37,536 nucleotides of DNA from Bacteroidota bacterium (GCA_013288685.1 JABDBM010000034.1:1-37536), one strand, 5' to 3'; positions 9,286 through 19,115 are shown, numbered from the stretch's first letter. The notes: a model not told the origin generated them from the letters alone. Translations and numbers: made by a program.

Positions 9286-12108
9286 ATGAAAATAAAGAAA
9301 TTTATCCCGGCAATTGTGGCGGTGGGTTTTGCCTGCCTTATGCTGCCTGCTTTTGGGCAAACCACGCAGGCGTTACCGCCGCTCGACCCGCAGGTGCGGA
9401 CCGGGAAATTACCAAATGGCTTTACCTATTACATCAGGCATAATACGGAACCTAAAAACCGCGTGATATTTTACCTGGCCAACAAAGTGGGCTCCATTTT
9501 AGAAAATGACGACCAGCAAGGCCTGGCCCATTTTACCGAGCACATGAGTTTTGACGGGACTACACATTTCCCCAAAAGCGAATTGCTGAACTACCTGCAA
9601 AAGTCGGGTGTGCGTTTCGGTGCAGATTTAAATGCCTATACCAGCTTTGACGAAACCGTTTATCAATTGCCCCTGCCGTCGGACAAGCCGGAGTTACTGG
9701 CACACGGCCTGCAAATAATGCGCGACTGGGCACAGGAAGCCACCCTCGATTCGGTAGAAATAATGAAAGAGCGCGGCGTAGTATTGGAAGAAAAGCGATT
9801 GGGAAAAGGCGCCAATGAGCGGATGCAGCGCACTTACTGGCCGTTGATACTTAATCATTCGCGCTACGCAGTGCGTTTGCCCATAGGGACTGATGACGTG
9901 CTGAATAATTTTAAACCAGCTACCATCAGAAGTTTTTACAAGGACTGGTATCGGCCCGATTTACAGTCGCTGATAATTGTAGGTGATATTAACGTTGACG
10001 AAATGGAAAAAAATATCGTTACTCAATTCAGCGATTTAAAAAATCCTGCCAATGAGCGACCACGAATACCTTATACGGTAGCTTTAACCGGAAAGAACCA
10101 GTTTAGCGCAGTTACCGATAAGGAGATGACCGCCACCGTTGCCTTTGTGCTGATAAAACAACCGCAACTGGCAATGCATACTACGGAAGACTACCGTAAA
10201 TCCATCATCAGGGATTTGTTTAATAGTATGATCAGCAACCGGTATGATGAATTGCAGCGCCAGCCATCGCCGCCATTTATAGAAGCCAGCGTAAACGTGG
10301 GGGATTTTTACGGGGGTCTCGACCAATGTTCCATGACCGTAGTGGCACAGCCCGGCCAATTGGAGAATGCATTTAAGGCGCTATGGCGCGAGAGCGAAAA
10401 AGTGAACCGCTATGGTTTTACCCAAACCGAACTCGACAGGGCCAAGCAGAGTTATCTCAATAACATGGAGGCTTCTTTAAAAGAAAAGGGTAAAACGGGG
10501 TCCGACAGTTATGTGAACAGCTATTTGCAAAACTTTTTAAAAGGAACCGTTACCCCGGGTATTGATTATGAATATAACCTGGTGAAGAGTGATCTGCCGG
10601 GAATTAACCTGGACGAAGTGAACGCCGTTGGCAGGCAATCTATAAAAAATACCGACCGGGATATCTTAATTTTAGGTCCCGAAAAAGATAAATCGCTTTT
10701 GCCGGATGAGGACAAAGTTGGCGGTTGGATAAAAGATGTTTTAGCAGAAAAACTGCTCCCTTATCACGATGATGTAAGTACCAAGCCGCTTTTAATTGCT
10801 GAGCCACATCCCGGCAAGGTTATTAGCGTCATAAAAGACACGGCCTTAAATATGTCCACACTTACCCTTAGCAACGGCGTAAAAGTGATTTTAAAACCGA
10901 CTGATTTTAAGGATAATGAAATACTGTTTACCAGTAACTCGCCCGGCGGTACGTCACTGTATAGCGATGCCGATTTTCAATCGGCAGATCGTGCAGGTTG
11001 GATGATACCCTCGTTTGGCGTTGGAAATTATAATACCAGCCAGCTGCAAAAGTACTTGTCGGGCAAAATAGTGAATGTATCGCCTTATATCGCCGAGCGG
11101 GCGCAGGGTATAAGCGGCAGCGCCGCCCCCGGCGATTTGGAAACGGCATTCAGTTTAATGTATGCCTATTTTACCGAGCCAAATAAAGACGCAGGCCAGT
11201 TTCAAAGCATCATTTCGCGTTCAAAAGCCGAATTGGCTAACCGGTCAAGCGATCCCGGTAGTGTTTTCCACGATACCGTAACGGCCGTATTAAGCAATTA
11301 CAATGTGAGGCGAACCGGTCCAACCACGGCCAAGCTCGACCAGGTGGATTTGGACAAGGTATACAAAATTTACAAGCAGCGGTTTGCCAGTGCAAACGGC
11401 ATGACATTCACCTTTGTTGGAAATTTCAACAATGCAACCATCACGCCGCTGATTGAAAAATACCTGGGTAGCCTCCCATCCAATGCTACAACAGAAGAAG
11501 CCAAAGACCTGCAGATTCATATCCCGCCAGGTAAAATAACTAAAACTGTGTATAAAGGCTCGGAGCCAAAAGCCGTGGTTAACCTGGTTTGGTCGGGAGT
11601 TTTCGATTATAGCGCAGCCGAAAAAATAAATATGGATGCTTTAAAAGAATGCCTGGAAATACGCCTGATTGAAAGGCTGAGAAAAGAAGAAAGCGGCGTG
11701 TATACGCCGGGCGTATATGCCAATAACAGCAAATACCCGTCATCGCGGTTTTCTTTCATTGTAGTTTTTGGCTGCGCGCCCGAAAATGTTGAAAAATTGG
11801 TAGCCGCAACACAGGACGAAATTAATGCGCTGATAAACAATGGCCCATTACAGGTTAACATTGATAAATGGAAGGCAGAAAGCCTTAGGGTGCACGAAAC
11901 TGAACTGAGAAATAACGACTGGTGGCTAAATTATATCAATGGCCAAAACATGGACAAAGAAGATATTCACCAACTCAACAATTTTAACGCAGAACTGGAT
12001 AAAGTTACTACACCGGGTTTGAAACAGATGGCCGCTAAATATCTTAACGGCAGCAATTTTATCAGGCTGGTGTTGCTGCCCGAAACTAATCCCAAACCAA
12101 GTTTTTAA
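9286..12108 (+). CDS. M16-family (pitrilysin/insulinase-type) zinc metallopeptidase, exported
   Basis: The product has 940 residues and a signal peptide ending 'LPAFGQ'. The inverted zinc motif HxxEH is at residues 82-86 (H-F-T-E-H), and the distal glutamate region follows ('MKERGVVLEEKRLG'). The length is right for the two-repeat M16 form; the second half (about 520-940) lacks the metal motif, as in other members. It should degrade oligopeptides in the periplasm. It is in an operon with the TlpA gene upstream and the HELTH peptidase 19 bp downstream, which supports a peptide-use role for the whole locus. Confidence 0.93.
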   Translation: MKIKKFIPAIVAVGFACLMLPAFGQTTQALPPLDPQVRTGKLPNGFTYYIRHNTEPKNRVIFYLANKVGSILENDDQQGLAHFTEHMSFDGTTHFPKSELLNYLQKSGVRFGADLNAYTSFDETVYQLPLPSDKPELLAHGLQIMRDWAQEATLDSVEIMKERGVVLEEKRLGKGANERMQRTYWPLILNHSRYAVRLPIGTDDVLNNFKPATIRSFYKDWYRPDLQSLIIVGDINVDEMEKNIVTQFSDLKNPANERPRIPYTVALTGKNQFSAVTDKEMTATVAFVLIKQPQLAMHTTEDYRKSIIRDLFNSMISNRYDELQRQPSPPFIEASVNVGDFYGGLDQCSMTVVAQPGQLENAFKALWRESEKVNRYGFTQTELDRAKQSYLNNMEASLKEKGKTGSDSYVNSYLQNFLKGTVTPGIDYEYNLVKSDLPGINLDEVNAVGRQSIKNTDRDILILGPEKDKSLLPDEDKVGGWIKDVLAEKLLPYHDDVSTKPLLIAEPHPGKVISVIKDTALNMSTLTLSNGVKVILKPTDFKDNEILFTSNSPGGTSLYSDADFQSADRAGWMIPSFGVGNYNTSQLQKYLSGKIVNVSPYIAERAQGISGSAAPGDLETAFSLMYAYFTEPNKDAGQFQSIISRSKAELANRSSDPGSVFHDTVTAVLSNYNVRRTGPTTAKLDQVDLDKVYKIYKQRFASANGMTFTFVGNFNNATITPLIEKYLGSLPSNATTEEAKDLQIHIPPGKITKTVYKGSEPKAVVNLVWSGVFDYSAAEKINMDALKECLEIRLIERLRKEESGVYTPGVYANNSKYPSSRFSFIVVFGCAPENVEKLVAATQDEINALINNGPLQVNIDKWKAESLRVHETELRNNDWWLNYINGQNMDKEDIHQLNNFNAELDKVTTPGLKQMAAKYLNGSNFIRLVLLPETNPKPSF

Positions 12109-12127
12109 TCAATTAAATAAAGAAATC

Positions 12128-12877
12128 ATGAAAATATTTAGATCAATAAATATCAGGCTGCTTTTAATTGTTATATCGGCGGCCATTTTAAGTACATCGT
12201 GTAAAAAAAGCAAAGAGGTTACGCCTAACAAACCGATAGTGCTGGTAAACGATACCATTACCAAAGATGGTTTTACCATTATTTTTATCAATCAGGATTC
12301 TACTTTTCAGGTTAAAGGCGACACTTTGCGCAAAGCTTATGAAAAAGCCTTTTTTATCACCTACCCAAAGATCTGCGCTTATTTTAACCCTGATGGACAG
12401 CGCGTGGTCCCGTTTATAGTTGATGACGCATTTAAGGCCCAGCAAGGCGAAGAACTGGCGTACGCATCCGGGGGTGAAATTCACATTAACCCGGTTTATG
12501 CGCTGGCCGCGCCAAATGATTTAAATGTTTTGGTGCATGAGCTCACCCACATTGATCAGGCATATTCGGCGCCTAATACCCCAGGCTGGATGACCGAAGG
12601 CATTGCTGAATACTCAAGAAATAAATTTGGTATCCCCGGCCGAAATAACGGCTGGTATATTCCGGATTATTGGCAAGGCCAGAAATACACCGACGGTTAT
12701 ACTGTGATAGCCAGGTTTTTGTTGTGGGCCGAAGCTAAGTATCAGCCGGGTATAGCACAATATATGGATAAGCAACTGCGCGCGGGTACTTATGATGATG
12801 ATGCTTCGTGGCAGGCCGAAACAGGTATTACCTTCAGCCAGCTTTGGACATCTTATACCGAGAATCCATATTATTAA
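12128..12877 (+). CDS. Basic-secretory-protein-type metallopeptidase lipoprotein
   Basis: The product has 249 residues, with lipobox 'LSTSC' (Cys 25). The zinc motif is H137-E-L-T-H141, followed by the family signature 'DQAYSAPNTPGWMTEGIAEY', in which the Glu of 'TEGIAEY' and nearby residues complete the site. This pattern is typical of the plant and bacterial BSP peptidase family. It is probably anchored in the outer membrane or on the surface. It is the last gene of the locus and a terminator follows. Confidence 0.85.
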   Translation: MKIFRSINIRLLLIVISAAILSTSCKKSKEVTPNKPIVLVNDTITKDGFTIIFINQDSTFQVKGDTLRKAYEKAFFITYPKICAYFNPDGQRVVPFIVDDAFKAQQGEELAYASGGEIHINPVYALAAPNDLNVLVHELTHIDQAYSAPNTPGWMTEGIAEYSRNKFGIPGRNNGWYIPDYWQGQKYTDGYTVIARFLLWAEAKYQPGIAQYMDKQLRAGTYDDDASWQAETGITFSQLWTSYTENPYY

Positions 12878-12925
12878 GTAAAAGAATACGAATTGCTTCC
12901 ACAATAAATATAGGTTAATTGTTAA

Positions 12926-12957
12926 AGGATGCTTCTGTAAGGAGTATCCTTTTTTTT
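12926..12957 (+). terminator. Intrinsic terminator closing the peptidase operon
   Basis: The stem pairs AGGATGC (12926-12932) with GTATCCT (12944-12950), one G-T pair included, followed by an eight-base T run. Confidence 0.85.
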
Positions 12958-13028
12958 ATCCACGCAAATCGCCCTATAGTGGCTCCTTTGTCAGATTATC
13001 GCAATACTAAGTAATGTCAGTAAATTAA

Positions 13029-13070
13029 TTCTATTAATTCCATAGGCAATATATACAATTGTTATATTTG
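13029..13070 (+). promoter_or_regulatory. Palindromic operator and -7 box upstream of the TlpA-like gene
   Basis: TTCTAT-TAATTCC-ATAGGC at 13029-13047 matches the palindrome found at five other promoters in this window. A Bacteroidota -7 box, TATATTTG, lies at 13063-13070, starting 25 bp from the palindrome centre, the same spacing as at 29354/29379. Transcription would start about 20 bp before the ATG at 13095. No polycysteine leader is present here. Confidence 0.6.
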
Positions 13071-13094
13071 CCGGATAATAAAAATGATTTTGCT

Positions 13095-14312
13095 ATGATG
13101 TTAAAAATCCAATTCAGACTTTTCCTGTTTGTTTCACTGTTATTGGCAGCAACTTTATCAAGCTACGCGCAGCAATTTATTGCCGCAGGTAAGTGGCGCG
13201 GCGTATTTCATAATGCCAATGGAATTGATGTCCCTTTTAATTTTGAAGTGAAGGGAAAATCGGCTGCAACCGCAAAAGTATACCTGTTAAATGGCGAAGA
13301 ACATTTTGAAACAAGCCAACCCGTTCAAAAAGGCGATTCGGTTATTATCCCGTTCGATCAGTTTGATACTGAATTAGCATTTAAGATTGGCGACAGTGAT
13401 TTGACCGGCACCTTCCGTAAAAAGGATCATTCAGGAAGGGTTATTCCTGTTACTGCCACTTATGGGCAGGATTTTCGGTTTAATGATAATGACGAGAAAC
13501 CTGTCGGCGATATTTCGGGTAAATATGATATTACTTTTAAATCGGAAAGTGGGAGGGAAGACAAGGCAGTTGGCCTGTTTAAACAAAAGGGCAATAGGCT
13601 GTATGCAACCTTTATGCGCATAACCGGCGACTCGCGGTTCCTGGAAGGTATTGTTAAAGGAAATCAGTTTTTCCTGTCTTCGTTTATTGGCGGCGGCCCG
13701 GCATATTACACAGGCACATTTGACGAAGCAGGACAGCTTACAGGAGCTAATTTTACCGGTATAAAAAATGCGAATGCTGCGTTGCCCGACCCTTATAAGC
13801 TAACTTATTTAAAGGATGGTTATAAAACGTTCGATTTTTCGTTGCCTGATGTTGATGGTAAAAAGGTATCGTTAAAAGACGAAAAATATAAAGATAAAGT
13901 AGTAATTGTAACCATAACCGGCACCTGGTGCCCCAATTGTATTGACGAAGCCAGTTTCCTGGCTCCCTGGTATAAAAAGAACAAACAACGCGGCGTGGAG
14001 GCTGTAGCCGTACACTATGAACGCAAGGCCGACCCTGTGTACGTTAAAAACGCCATAGAAAATTTCAAAAAACGCTATAACATTGAGTACGATGAGGTCT
14101 TTGGTGGTTTGGTTGATAAGAAGGCGGTGGCCGAATCATTTCCGGCACTGAATACCTTTCTGTCGTTCCCTACCATACTTTTTATTGACAAGCAGGGCAA
14201 TGTTGCAAAAATTTATACCGGGTTTACCGGCCCCGCTACCGGGGTTTATTATCAACAGTTCATCAAGGATTTTAATGATGAGGTTGACCATTTGTTAGCA
14301 AGTGGTACATAG
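13095..14312 (+). CDS. Exported TlpA-like thioredoxin-fold protein
   Basis: I choose the ATG at 13095 (or 13098). It gives a normal signal peptide ('FLFVSLLLAATLSSYAQ'), while the upstream ATG at 13059 would place 12 polar residues first and overlap the -7 box. The product has 405 residues. After a beta-rich N-terminal part of unknown role, a thioredoxin-like domain starts near residue 245 ('FDFSLPDVDGKKVSLKDEKYKDKVVIVTITGTW') with the redox pair C279-P-N-C282. It should act as a periplasmic thiol reductase. It carries the shared palindrome but no leader peptide. It ends about 65 bp before the operator of the next unit. Confidence 0.85.
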   Translation: MMLKIQFRLFLFVSLLLAATLSSYAQQFIAAGKWRGVFHNANGIDVPFNFEVKGKSAATAKVYLLNGEEHFETSQPVQKGDSVIIPFDQFDTELAFKIGDSDLTGTFRKKDHSGRVIPVTATYGQDFRFNDNDEKPVGDISGKYDITFKSESGREDKAVGLFKQKGNRLYATFMRITGDSRFLEGIVKGNQFFLSSFIGGGPAYYTGTFDEAGQLTGANFTGIKNANAALPDPYKLTYLKDGYKTFDFSLPDVDGKKVSLKDEKYKDKVVIVTITGTWCPNCIDEASFLAPWYKKNKQRGVEAVAVHYERKADPVYVKNAIENFKKRYNIEYDEVFGGLVDKKAVAESFPALNTFLSFPTILFIDKQGNVAKIYTGFTGPATGVYYQQFIKDFNDEVDHLLASGT

Positions 14313-14377
14313 TCAATAAACATCACGGGTTTGTTACAAACAAATATTTTGAAGAATCAGATAATATTTGTTTATTT

Positions 14378-14408
14378 GTCTACTTAATCTATAGACATTA
14401 TATATTAA
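14378..14408 (+). promoter_or_regulatory. Operator and promoter of the polycysteine leader / SusC unit
   Basis: GTCTAC-TTAATCT-ATAGAC at 14378-14396 is one of six matching palindromes; wider arms TGTCTA / TAGACA span 14377-14397. A -33-like TTTG (14375-14378) and a -7-like TATATTAA (14401-14408) are 22 bp apart with the palindrome between them, so a bound protein would cover the promoter. The leader ATG at 14411 would be at or next to the transcription start. Confidence 0.6.
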
Positions 14409-14410
14409 TT

Positions 14411-14536
14411 ATGAAATCACAATTACAAAAGAGTAAAAAGTCAAAGGTCAATCACCCGTCGTTCCTCGCGTTCGATAAATCATTCACTATCTCCTATTCT
14501 ACTTCGGCAGCCTGCTGTATGTGTTGTTGCTGTTAA
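14411..14536 (+). CDS. Polycysteine leader peptide (41 aa), unit A
   Basis: A 41-codon ORF lies between the promoter palindrome and the SusC-type gene. It starts MKSQLQKSKKSKVNH, and its last seven residues are C-C-M-C-C-C-C, directly before TAA. Six Cys in seven codons is not expected by chance and appears at three further promoters here. Ribosomes should stall on the Cys codons when charged tRNA-Cys is short. A terminator-like hairpin follows at 14582-14631, so the arrangement matches an attenuator. The codons used are TGC TGT ATG TGT TGT TGC TGT. The peptide itself probably has no function beyond being translated (inference). Confidence 0.82.
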   Translation: MKSQLQKSKKSKVNHPSFLAFDKSFTISYSTSAACCMCCCC

Positions 14537-14540
14537 TTTC

Positions 14541-14631
14541 TTGCCGTTCCAGGCAAAAAGCATCTTTACTACATTTTCTAACCCCTTAAACTATTAACTG
14601 CTTCGACGCAGTAAGGGGCTTCGCATTTTTT
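14541..14631 (+). terminator. Attenuator-like terminator between the leader and the SusC gene
   Basis: A small hairpin TTGCC/GGCAA (14541-14556) follows the leader stop. Then comes a compound stem: CCCCTTA (14582-14588) pairs with TAAGGGG (14612-14618), and ACTGC (14597-14601) pairs with GCAGT (14608-14612), partly competing at one base, followed by a T run at 14626-14631. The inner left arm ATTAACTGC (14593-14601) can instead pair with GCTGTTAAT (14529-14537), which covers the last Cys codons and the stop, at 8 of 9 positions. This is a possible antiterminator. Confidence 0.6.
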
Positions 14632-14649
14632 AACTTTTAAATATCAATA

Positions 14650-17600
14650 ATGAAACAGTTCTATAAAAGAAGTGTGTACCTGCTTTTTTGTGTTTTTTTT
14701 ACGCTTACAGCATTTGCGCAGACTAATACTGCACCAACTATCCAATCGAAACTGGACGGTATTGTGCTCGATTCGCTAACCAAACAGCCATTGCCGGGAG
14801 CGGTGGTAAAAATCAAAGGCACCACGCATTCCGTGTCTGCAGATGCCGACGGCAAATTTAATTTTGTCACCGGCCAGCGCTTTCCTTATATCCTTATTGT
14901 ATCTTATATCGGCTATGTTCAAAGGGAAGTTATTGCTACCGGGAGCCCGATAACCATTGTTTTAAAAGAAAACGTTGGCCAGTTGAACGATGTGGTAATT
15001 ACCGGCTACAGTACGCAGCAGCGGAAGTTTATTGCAGGCTCTATCACCAGCGTTAGCGGTAATGCTATAAAAGACCAACCCGTGACCGGCTTTAACCAGG
15101 CTTTGCAGGGTAAGGCAGCGGGCGTGCAGGTATTATCAAATTCGGGCGTCCCCGGAGGCGGGATCACCCTCAGGGTACGGGGAAGCAACTCTATCAATGC
15201 CTCGGTTGATCCGCTTTATATTATTGACGGCGTTTTTGTAAGCAATGCTGATCCTGTTCAAACATCATTGGGTAACCAGGAACAATCTAATCCACTGTCA
15301 GATCTTGATCCTGCTGATATTGAAAGCATACAGATATTAAAAGATGCAAATGCGACTGCTATCTATGGGTCATTAGGAGCAAACGGTGTGATTATTGTAA
15401 CCACCAAACGCGGTAAACGGAATACCCAGGCCAAAATAAATTTCAATACTTACCAGGGATGGTCAACCGCCATTAAAAAATTTAAAGTGGTTGATGGACC
15501 GCAGACGCAGGAACTGGTTAACGAATCGAAAATAAATACAGCAAAAGACGGCGGAATAGACCCTTCAACTATTGTTTTGCCTTTTGCAAACCCGGCATCT
15601 GCGCCAACTTATGATCGAATCAGCAGCCTGTTTGAAACTGCGCCTTCCCGGAATTACGAGGTATCTACACAGGGCGGTGGTGAAACAAGTACCTACTACA
15701 TTGGCTTCGGTTATTTAAATCAGGAATCGATAGTTAAGCCGTCAACTTACGACCGCTATACCGGCAGGCTTAATTACGATAACTACCTTACGTCGAAACT
15801 AAAGGTAGGTACCAGTATCAACTTTTCGCGTTCGTTCAGGAATTTAAGCGGCAGCGATAATAACCCGCAGGGCGTTATCAATTCGGCTTTGTTTCCGCGT
15901 TCGTATCTCCCTATCTACAATGCCGATGGTACCTATGCCCGTTACGGGAGTTTTGATAACCAGGATGCGCTGATCGCTAACCTGAATAACAAAGCGGTGG
16001 AGTGGCGTACGATAGGCAACTTTTTCGGCGAATATTCTTTTTTGCCGGAACTAAAATTACGTACCAGCTGGAGTGTGGACAATGGCAGCAATTACGAAAA
16101 CGACTATACTAATACACTGCTCGCAGCAGGTATAGCCACCAATGGTTCGGCTGCATCGTACGAAAATAAAAATACTGTATTAACCAACGAACAGGTTTTA
16201 ACCTATATCAAATCGTTCGGGAGAAATAAAAAACACAACATCAATGCCCTTATCGGGAACACGATAAACACCGTTTTGAGCCAAAACACAACGGCTACAG
16301 GTACCGGCTTTGCCACCAATAGCCTTACAGCGATTTCTGTAGCGGCCACCAAATCGGGTTCATCCTCACAATCGCAGTCAAAACTGCTTTCATACTTTGC
16401 CAAGGCGAGTTATACCTACAATGATAAGTACACTATTGACGGTAGTTTACGTGCCGATGGTTCTTCCAAATTTGGGGTGAATAAACGCTGGGGGTATTTC
16501 CCTTCGGGCGGCGTGGCCTGGCGCGCTGGTGAAGAAGACTTTATCAAAAAGCTGGACATTTTCAGCGACCTGAAATTCAGAGGAAGTATAGGTTTATCCG
16601 GAAATCAAAATGGCATCGGCGCTTACGCAGCACAGGGGCTTTGGACTTCGGGCGCCAATTATTTAGATCAGCCAGGTACTGCCCCATCACAACTGGCCAA
16701 TCCAAATCTTACCTGGGAAACCACCAGGCAGGTTGATTTTGGTACCGAATTTGGCATACTAAAAGGAAGGCTGGATTTTACGGTTGACTACTATAATAAA
16801 TACACCTACAATTTATTACTGAACGTACCGGTGCCTTACCGTTCAGGCTTTGCGAGTTATTTGGAAAATTACGGATCAGTTACCAACAAAGGTGTGGAAG
16901 TCACTATCCATTCTATAAACATCCGCTCAAATGCATTTCAATGGACAACTGATTTCAACATATCATTCAACAAAAACCGGATTGATAAGCTTGCATCAGA
17001 TATCACCCTTGGTGCATCAGGTCGCAACATTTCCATATTGCGCCAGGGATATCCCATCAACTCATTCTACCTATACAAACAGCTGTCGGTTGATCCGCAA
17101 ACAGGTAACGCCGTTTATCAGGACGTAAACAACGATGGTAAAATTACGGCGGCCGACAGGCAGATTGTTGGCAATGCCATGTCAAACTATACAGGAGGCT
17201 TTACCAACACCATCACCTATAAGGGCTTTGATCTTGGTGCGTTCTTTTATTTCCAGCACGGCAATAAAATCATGAACATGAATGATTTCTTTATGATACA
17301 TGGCGGTACACAGGCCAACATTGGTTTTGTGCCCAGGCAGCTCGACAGGTGGACAACGCCTGGCCAGATAACAGATATACCGAGGCTTACCACTTACAGC
17401 GGAAACCCAACGCAAAACGATGGCGCTGCCAATAATTACGGAGGTAATGTGGCCAGTTTGAGTTCGCGCTACCTGGAAGACGGTTCGTTTATCCGGTTAA
17501 AAACGTTGTCGCTCGGATACAATATACCAACCAAAACGCTGAACGGTATCGGGATCAGTAAATTGAGGTTATACGTACAGGCAACTAACCTGTTAACCTT

Positions 17601-17727
17601 TACCAAATATAAAGGGCTCGATCCGGAAATCAGTTCACAAAGTAATAACCAGAATACTGCGGGTTACGATTGGGCCACCGTTCCACAGCCAAAGACTATA
17701 CAGGTAGGAGCCAGTGTTACATTTTAA
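14650..17727 (+). CDS. SusC/RagA-type TonB-dependent receptor in the cysteine-leader unit
   Basis: The product has 1025 residues with a signal peptide ending 'TLTAFAQT'. It has a carboxypeptidase-regulatory-like domain (about 35-110, 'GIVLDSLTKQPLPGAVVKIKG'), a plug (about 115-250, 'IQILKDANATAIYGSLGANGVIIVTT') and a barrel ending in Phe. It has no STN domain, so unlike the receptor at 697 it should not signal through FecR; control comes from the palindrome and polycysteine leader upstream. The only Cys I find is in the signal peptide. It pairs with the SusD protein 18 bp downstream. The substrate is unknown; the regulation suggests a sulfur-containing compound or peptide (inference). Confidence 0.94.
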   Translation: MKQFYKRSVYLLFCVFFTLTAFAQTNTAPTIQSKLDGIVLDSLTKQPLPGAVVKIKGTTHSVSADADGKFNFVTGQRFPYILIVSYIGYVQREVIATGSPITIVLKENVGQLNDVVITGYSTQQRKFIAGSITSVSGNAIKDQPVTGFNQALQGKAAGVQVLSNSGVPGGGITLRVRGSNSINASVDPLYIIDGVFVSNADPVQTSLGNQEQSNPLSDLDPADIESIQILKDANATAIYGSLGANGVIIVTTKRGKRNTQAKINFNTYQGWSTAIKKFKVVDGPQTQELVNESKINTAKDGGIDPSTIVLPFANPASAPTYDRISSLFETAPSRNYEVSTQGGGETSTYYIGFGYLNQESIVKPSTYDRYTGRLNYDNYLTSKLKVGTSINFSRSFRNLSGSDNNPQGVINSALFPRSYLPIYNADGTYARYGSFDNQDALIANLNNKAVEWRTIGNFFGEYSFLPELKLRTSWSVDNGSNYENDYTNTLLAAGIATNGSAASYENKNTVLTNEQVLTYIKSFGRNKKHNINALIGNTINTVLSQNTTATGTGFATNSLTAISVAATKSGSSSQSQSKLLSYFAKASYTYNDKYTIDGSLRADGSSKFGVNKRWGYFPSGGVAWRAGEEDFIKKLDIFSDLKFRGSIGLSGNQNGIGAYAAQGLWTSGANYLDQPGTAPSQLANPNLTWETTRQVDFGTEFGILKGRLDFTVDYYNKYTYNLLLNVPVPYRSGFASYLENYGSVTNKGVEVTIHSINIRSNAFQWTTDFNISFNKNRIDKLASDITLGASGRNISILRQGYPINSFYLYKQLSVDPQTGNAVYQDVNNDGKITAADRQIVGNAMSNYTGGFTNTITYKGFDLGAFFYFQHGNKIMNMNDFFMIHGGTQANIGFVPRQLDRWTTPGQITDIPRLTTYSGNPTQNDGAANNYGGNVASLSSRYLEDGSFIRLKTLSLGYNIPTKTLNGIGISKLRLYVQATNLLTFTKYKGLDPEISSQSNNQNTAGYDWATVPQPKTIQVGASVTF

Positions 17728-17745
17728 TCCTTTAAAGAAAACATC

Positions 17746-19086
17746 ATGAAACGTCATCATATTATCAAAACCATATTAATATTCCAGGCGCTGCTCATTT
17801 TTGCTTCATGCAAAAAAGCGCTTACGGAAATTCCGAACAATGCAATCCCTACGCAGGATGCCATTGTAGATGCGAGCACGGCAAGGGCTGCTATTATAGG
17901 GACTTACGACGCAGTGCAAAACTATTACGCATCAAACTACCCTACATTAGGCACCATTACTGCCGACAATGTAATATTTAACGGAACGCTTAGCCAATAC
18001 CTGCAATTGGATCAAAATGCTATCCCGCCGGATAACGTAATTACCGTTGCTGCTTACCAGGGTATTTATAAGGCTATTAATTCTGCTAACAGCGTTATTG
18101 CTTACGTGCCGCAGGTAAGCGATCCGTTGTTGACCGCCACCGAAAAAAACAAGATACTGGGCGAGGCTTATTTTATTCGCGCATTGGGTTATTTCGATTT
18201 GGGCAGGGGTTGGGGTGGTGTACAACTACAACTGAAACCCACTACCGACCTTTCCGCTTTAAAGGGAATAAAAAGAAGTACCCTTGATCAGACTTATGAC
18301 CAGGTGCTTGCCGATTTAACAAAGGCCGAACCTTTATTGCCTGAAGATGCTACTACCAGGAACCGCGCCCAGCAAAGTACCGTAAGGGCATTACGCGCAC
18401 GGCTTGATCTGTACCGGAGCCAATGGGCCGATGCTGAAAACTATGCAACGCAGGTAATTAATAATACCAAATATACGCTGGTTAAACCTTACAAAGCATT
18501 TTTTACCGCACCTTTTTTATCCACTGAATCGGTGTTTGAATTGACTTTTACTGCAAACGATAAAAATAGTTTTTGGAACCTGTGGTATCCGAGCTCTTTA
18601 GGCGGGCAGTTTACCTTGAAGCCATCTGATGCCATTGTAGCGAAGCTGAACAATCCCGCAATTGGTGGAACAAGGAATACGCTAATTGCAGGCAGCGGCA
18701 CTTCTGTTTATGGTGTTTTGTATAACACTTCGGCCACCAGTACCGATCCTTCTTATGTTATCCGGATTGCTGAATTGTATTTAATTCGTGCAGAAGCAAG
18801 AGCGCAGCAAGGTAATTTATCAGGTGCTTTGGCCGATTTAAATGCCGTGCGCAACCGGGCAGGCGTTGCAAATTCTGCGGCCGCCACACAGGCAGATGTG
18901 CTACAGGCTATTGAAGACGAAAACAGCGTGGAGTTTGCTTTTGAACCTCACCGCTGGTTCGATTTGGTACGAACCGGTCGTGCAGGCACCGTATTGGGCT
19001 TAACTAACCAAAACTACTGGCTTTTCCCAATTCCGTTGTCGGATATACTATCCGATCCGGATGTTACACAAAACGCCGGTTATTAG
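17746..19086 (+). CDS. SusD/RagB-family lipoprotein, partner of the SusC at 14650
   Basis: The product has 446 residues, with lipobox 'LLIFASCKKALTE' (Cys at about residue 22). SusD features include 'TARAAIIGTYDAVQ', 'ILGEAYFIRALGYFDLGRGWGG', 'YVIRIAELYLIRAEARAQQGNLSGAL', 'DLNAVRNRAG' and the C-terminal 'FAFEPHRWFDLVRTG' and 'LFPIPLSDI'. The lipidated residue is its only Cys, against about five in the SusD at 4157. It should bind the ligand for the adjacent receptor on the cell surface. Confidence 0.94.
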   Translation: MKRHHIIKTILIFQALLIFASCKKALTEIPNNAIPTQDAIVDASTARAAIIGTYDAVQNYYASNYPTLGTITADNVIFNGTLSQYLQLDQNAIPPDNVITVAAYQGIYKAINSANSVIAYVPQVSDPLLTATEKNKILGEAYFIRALGYFDLGRGWGGVQLQLKPTTDLSALKGIKRSTLDQTYDQVLADLTKAEPLLPEDATTRNRAQQSTVRALRARLDLYRSQWADAENYATQVINNTKYTLVKPYKAFFTAPFLSTESVFELTFTANDKNSFWNLWYPSSLGGQFTLKPSDAIVAKLNNPAIGGTRNTLIAGSGTSVYGVLYNTSATSTDPSYVIRIAELYLIRAEARAQQGNLSGALADLNAVRNRAGVANSAAATQADVLQAIEDENSVEFAFEPHRWFDLVRTGRAGTVLGLTNQNYWLFPIPLSDILSDPDVTQNAGY

Positions 19087-19115
19087 ATAAACTGGCTCTA
19101 TTAGGCTTTTATGGT

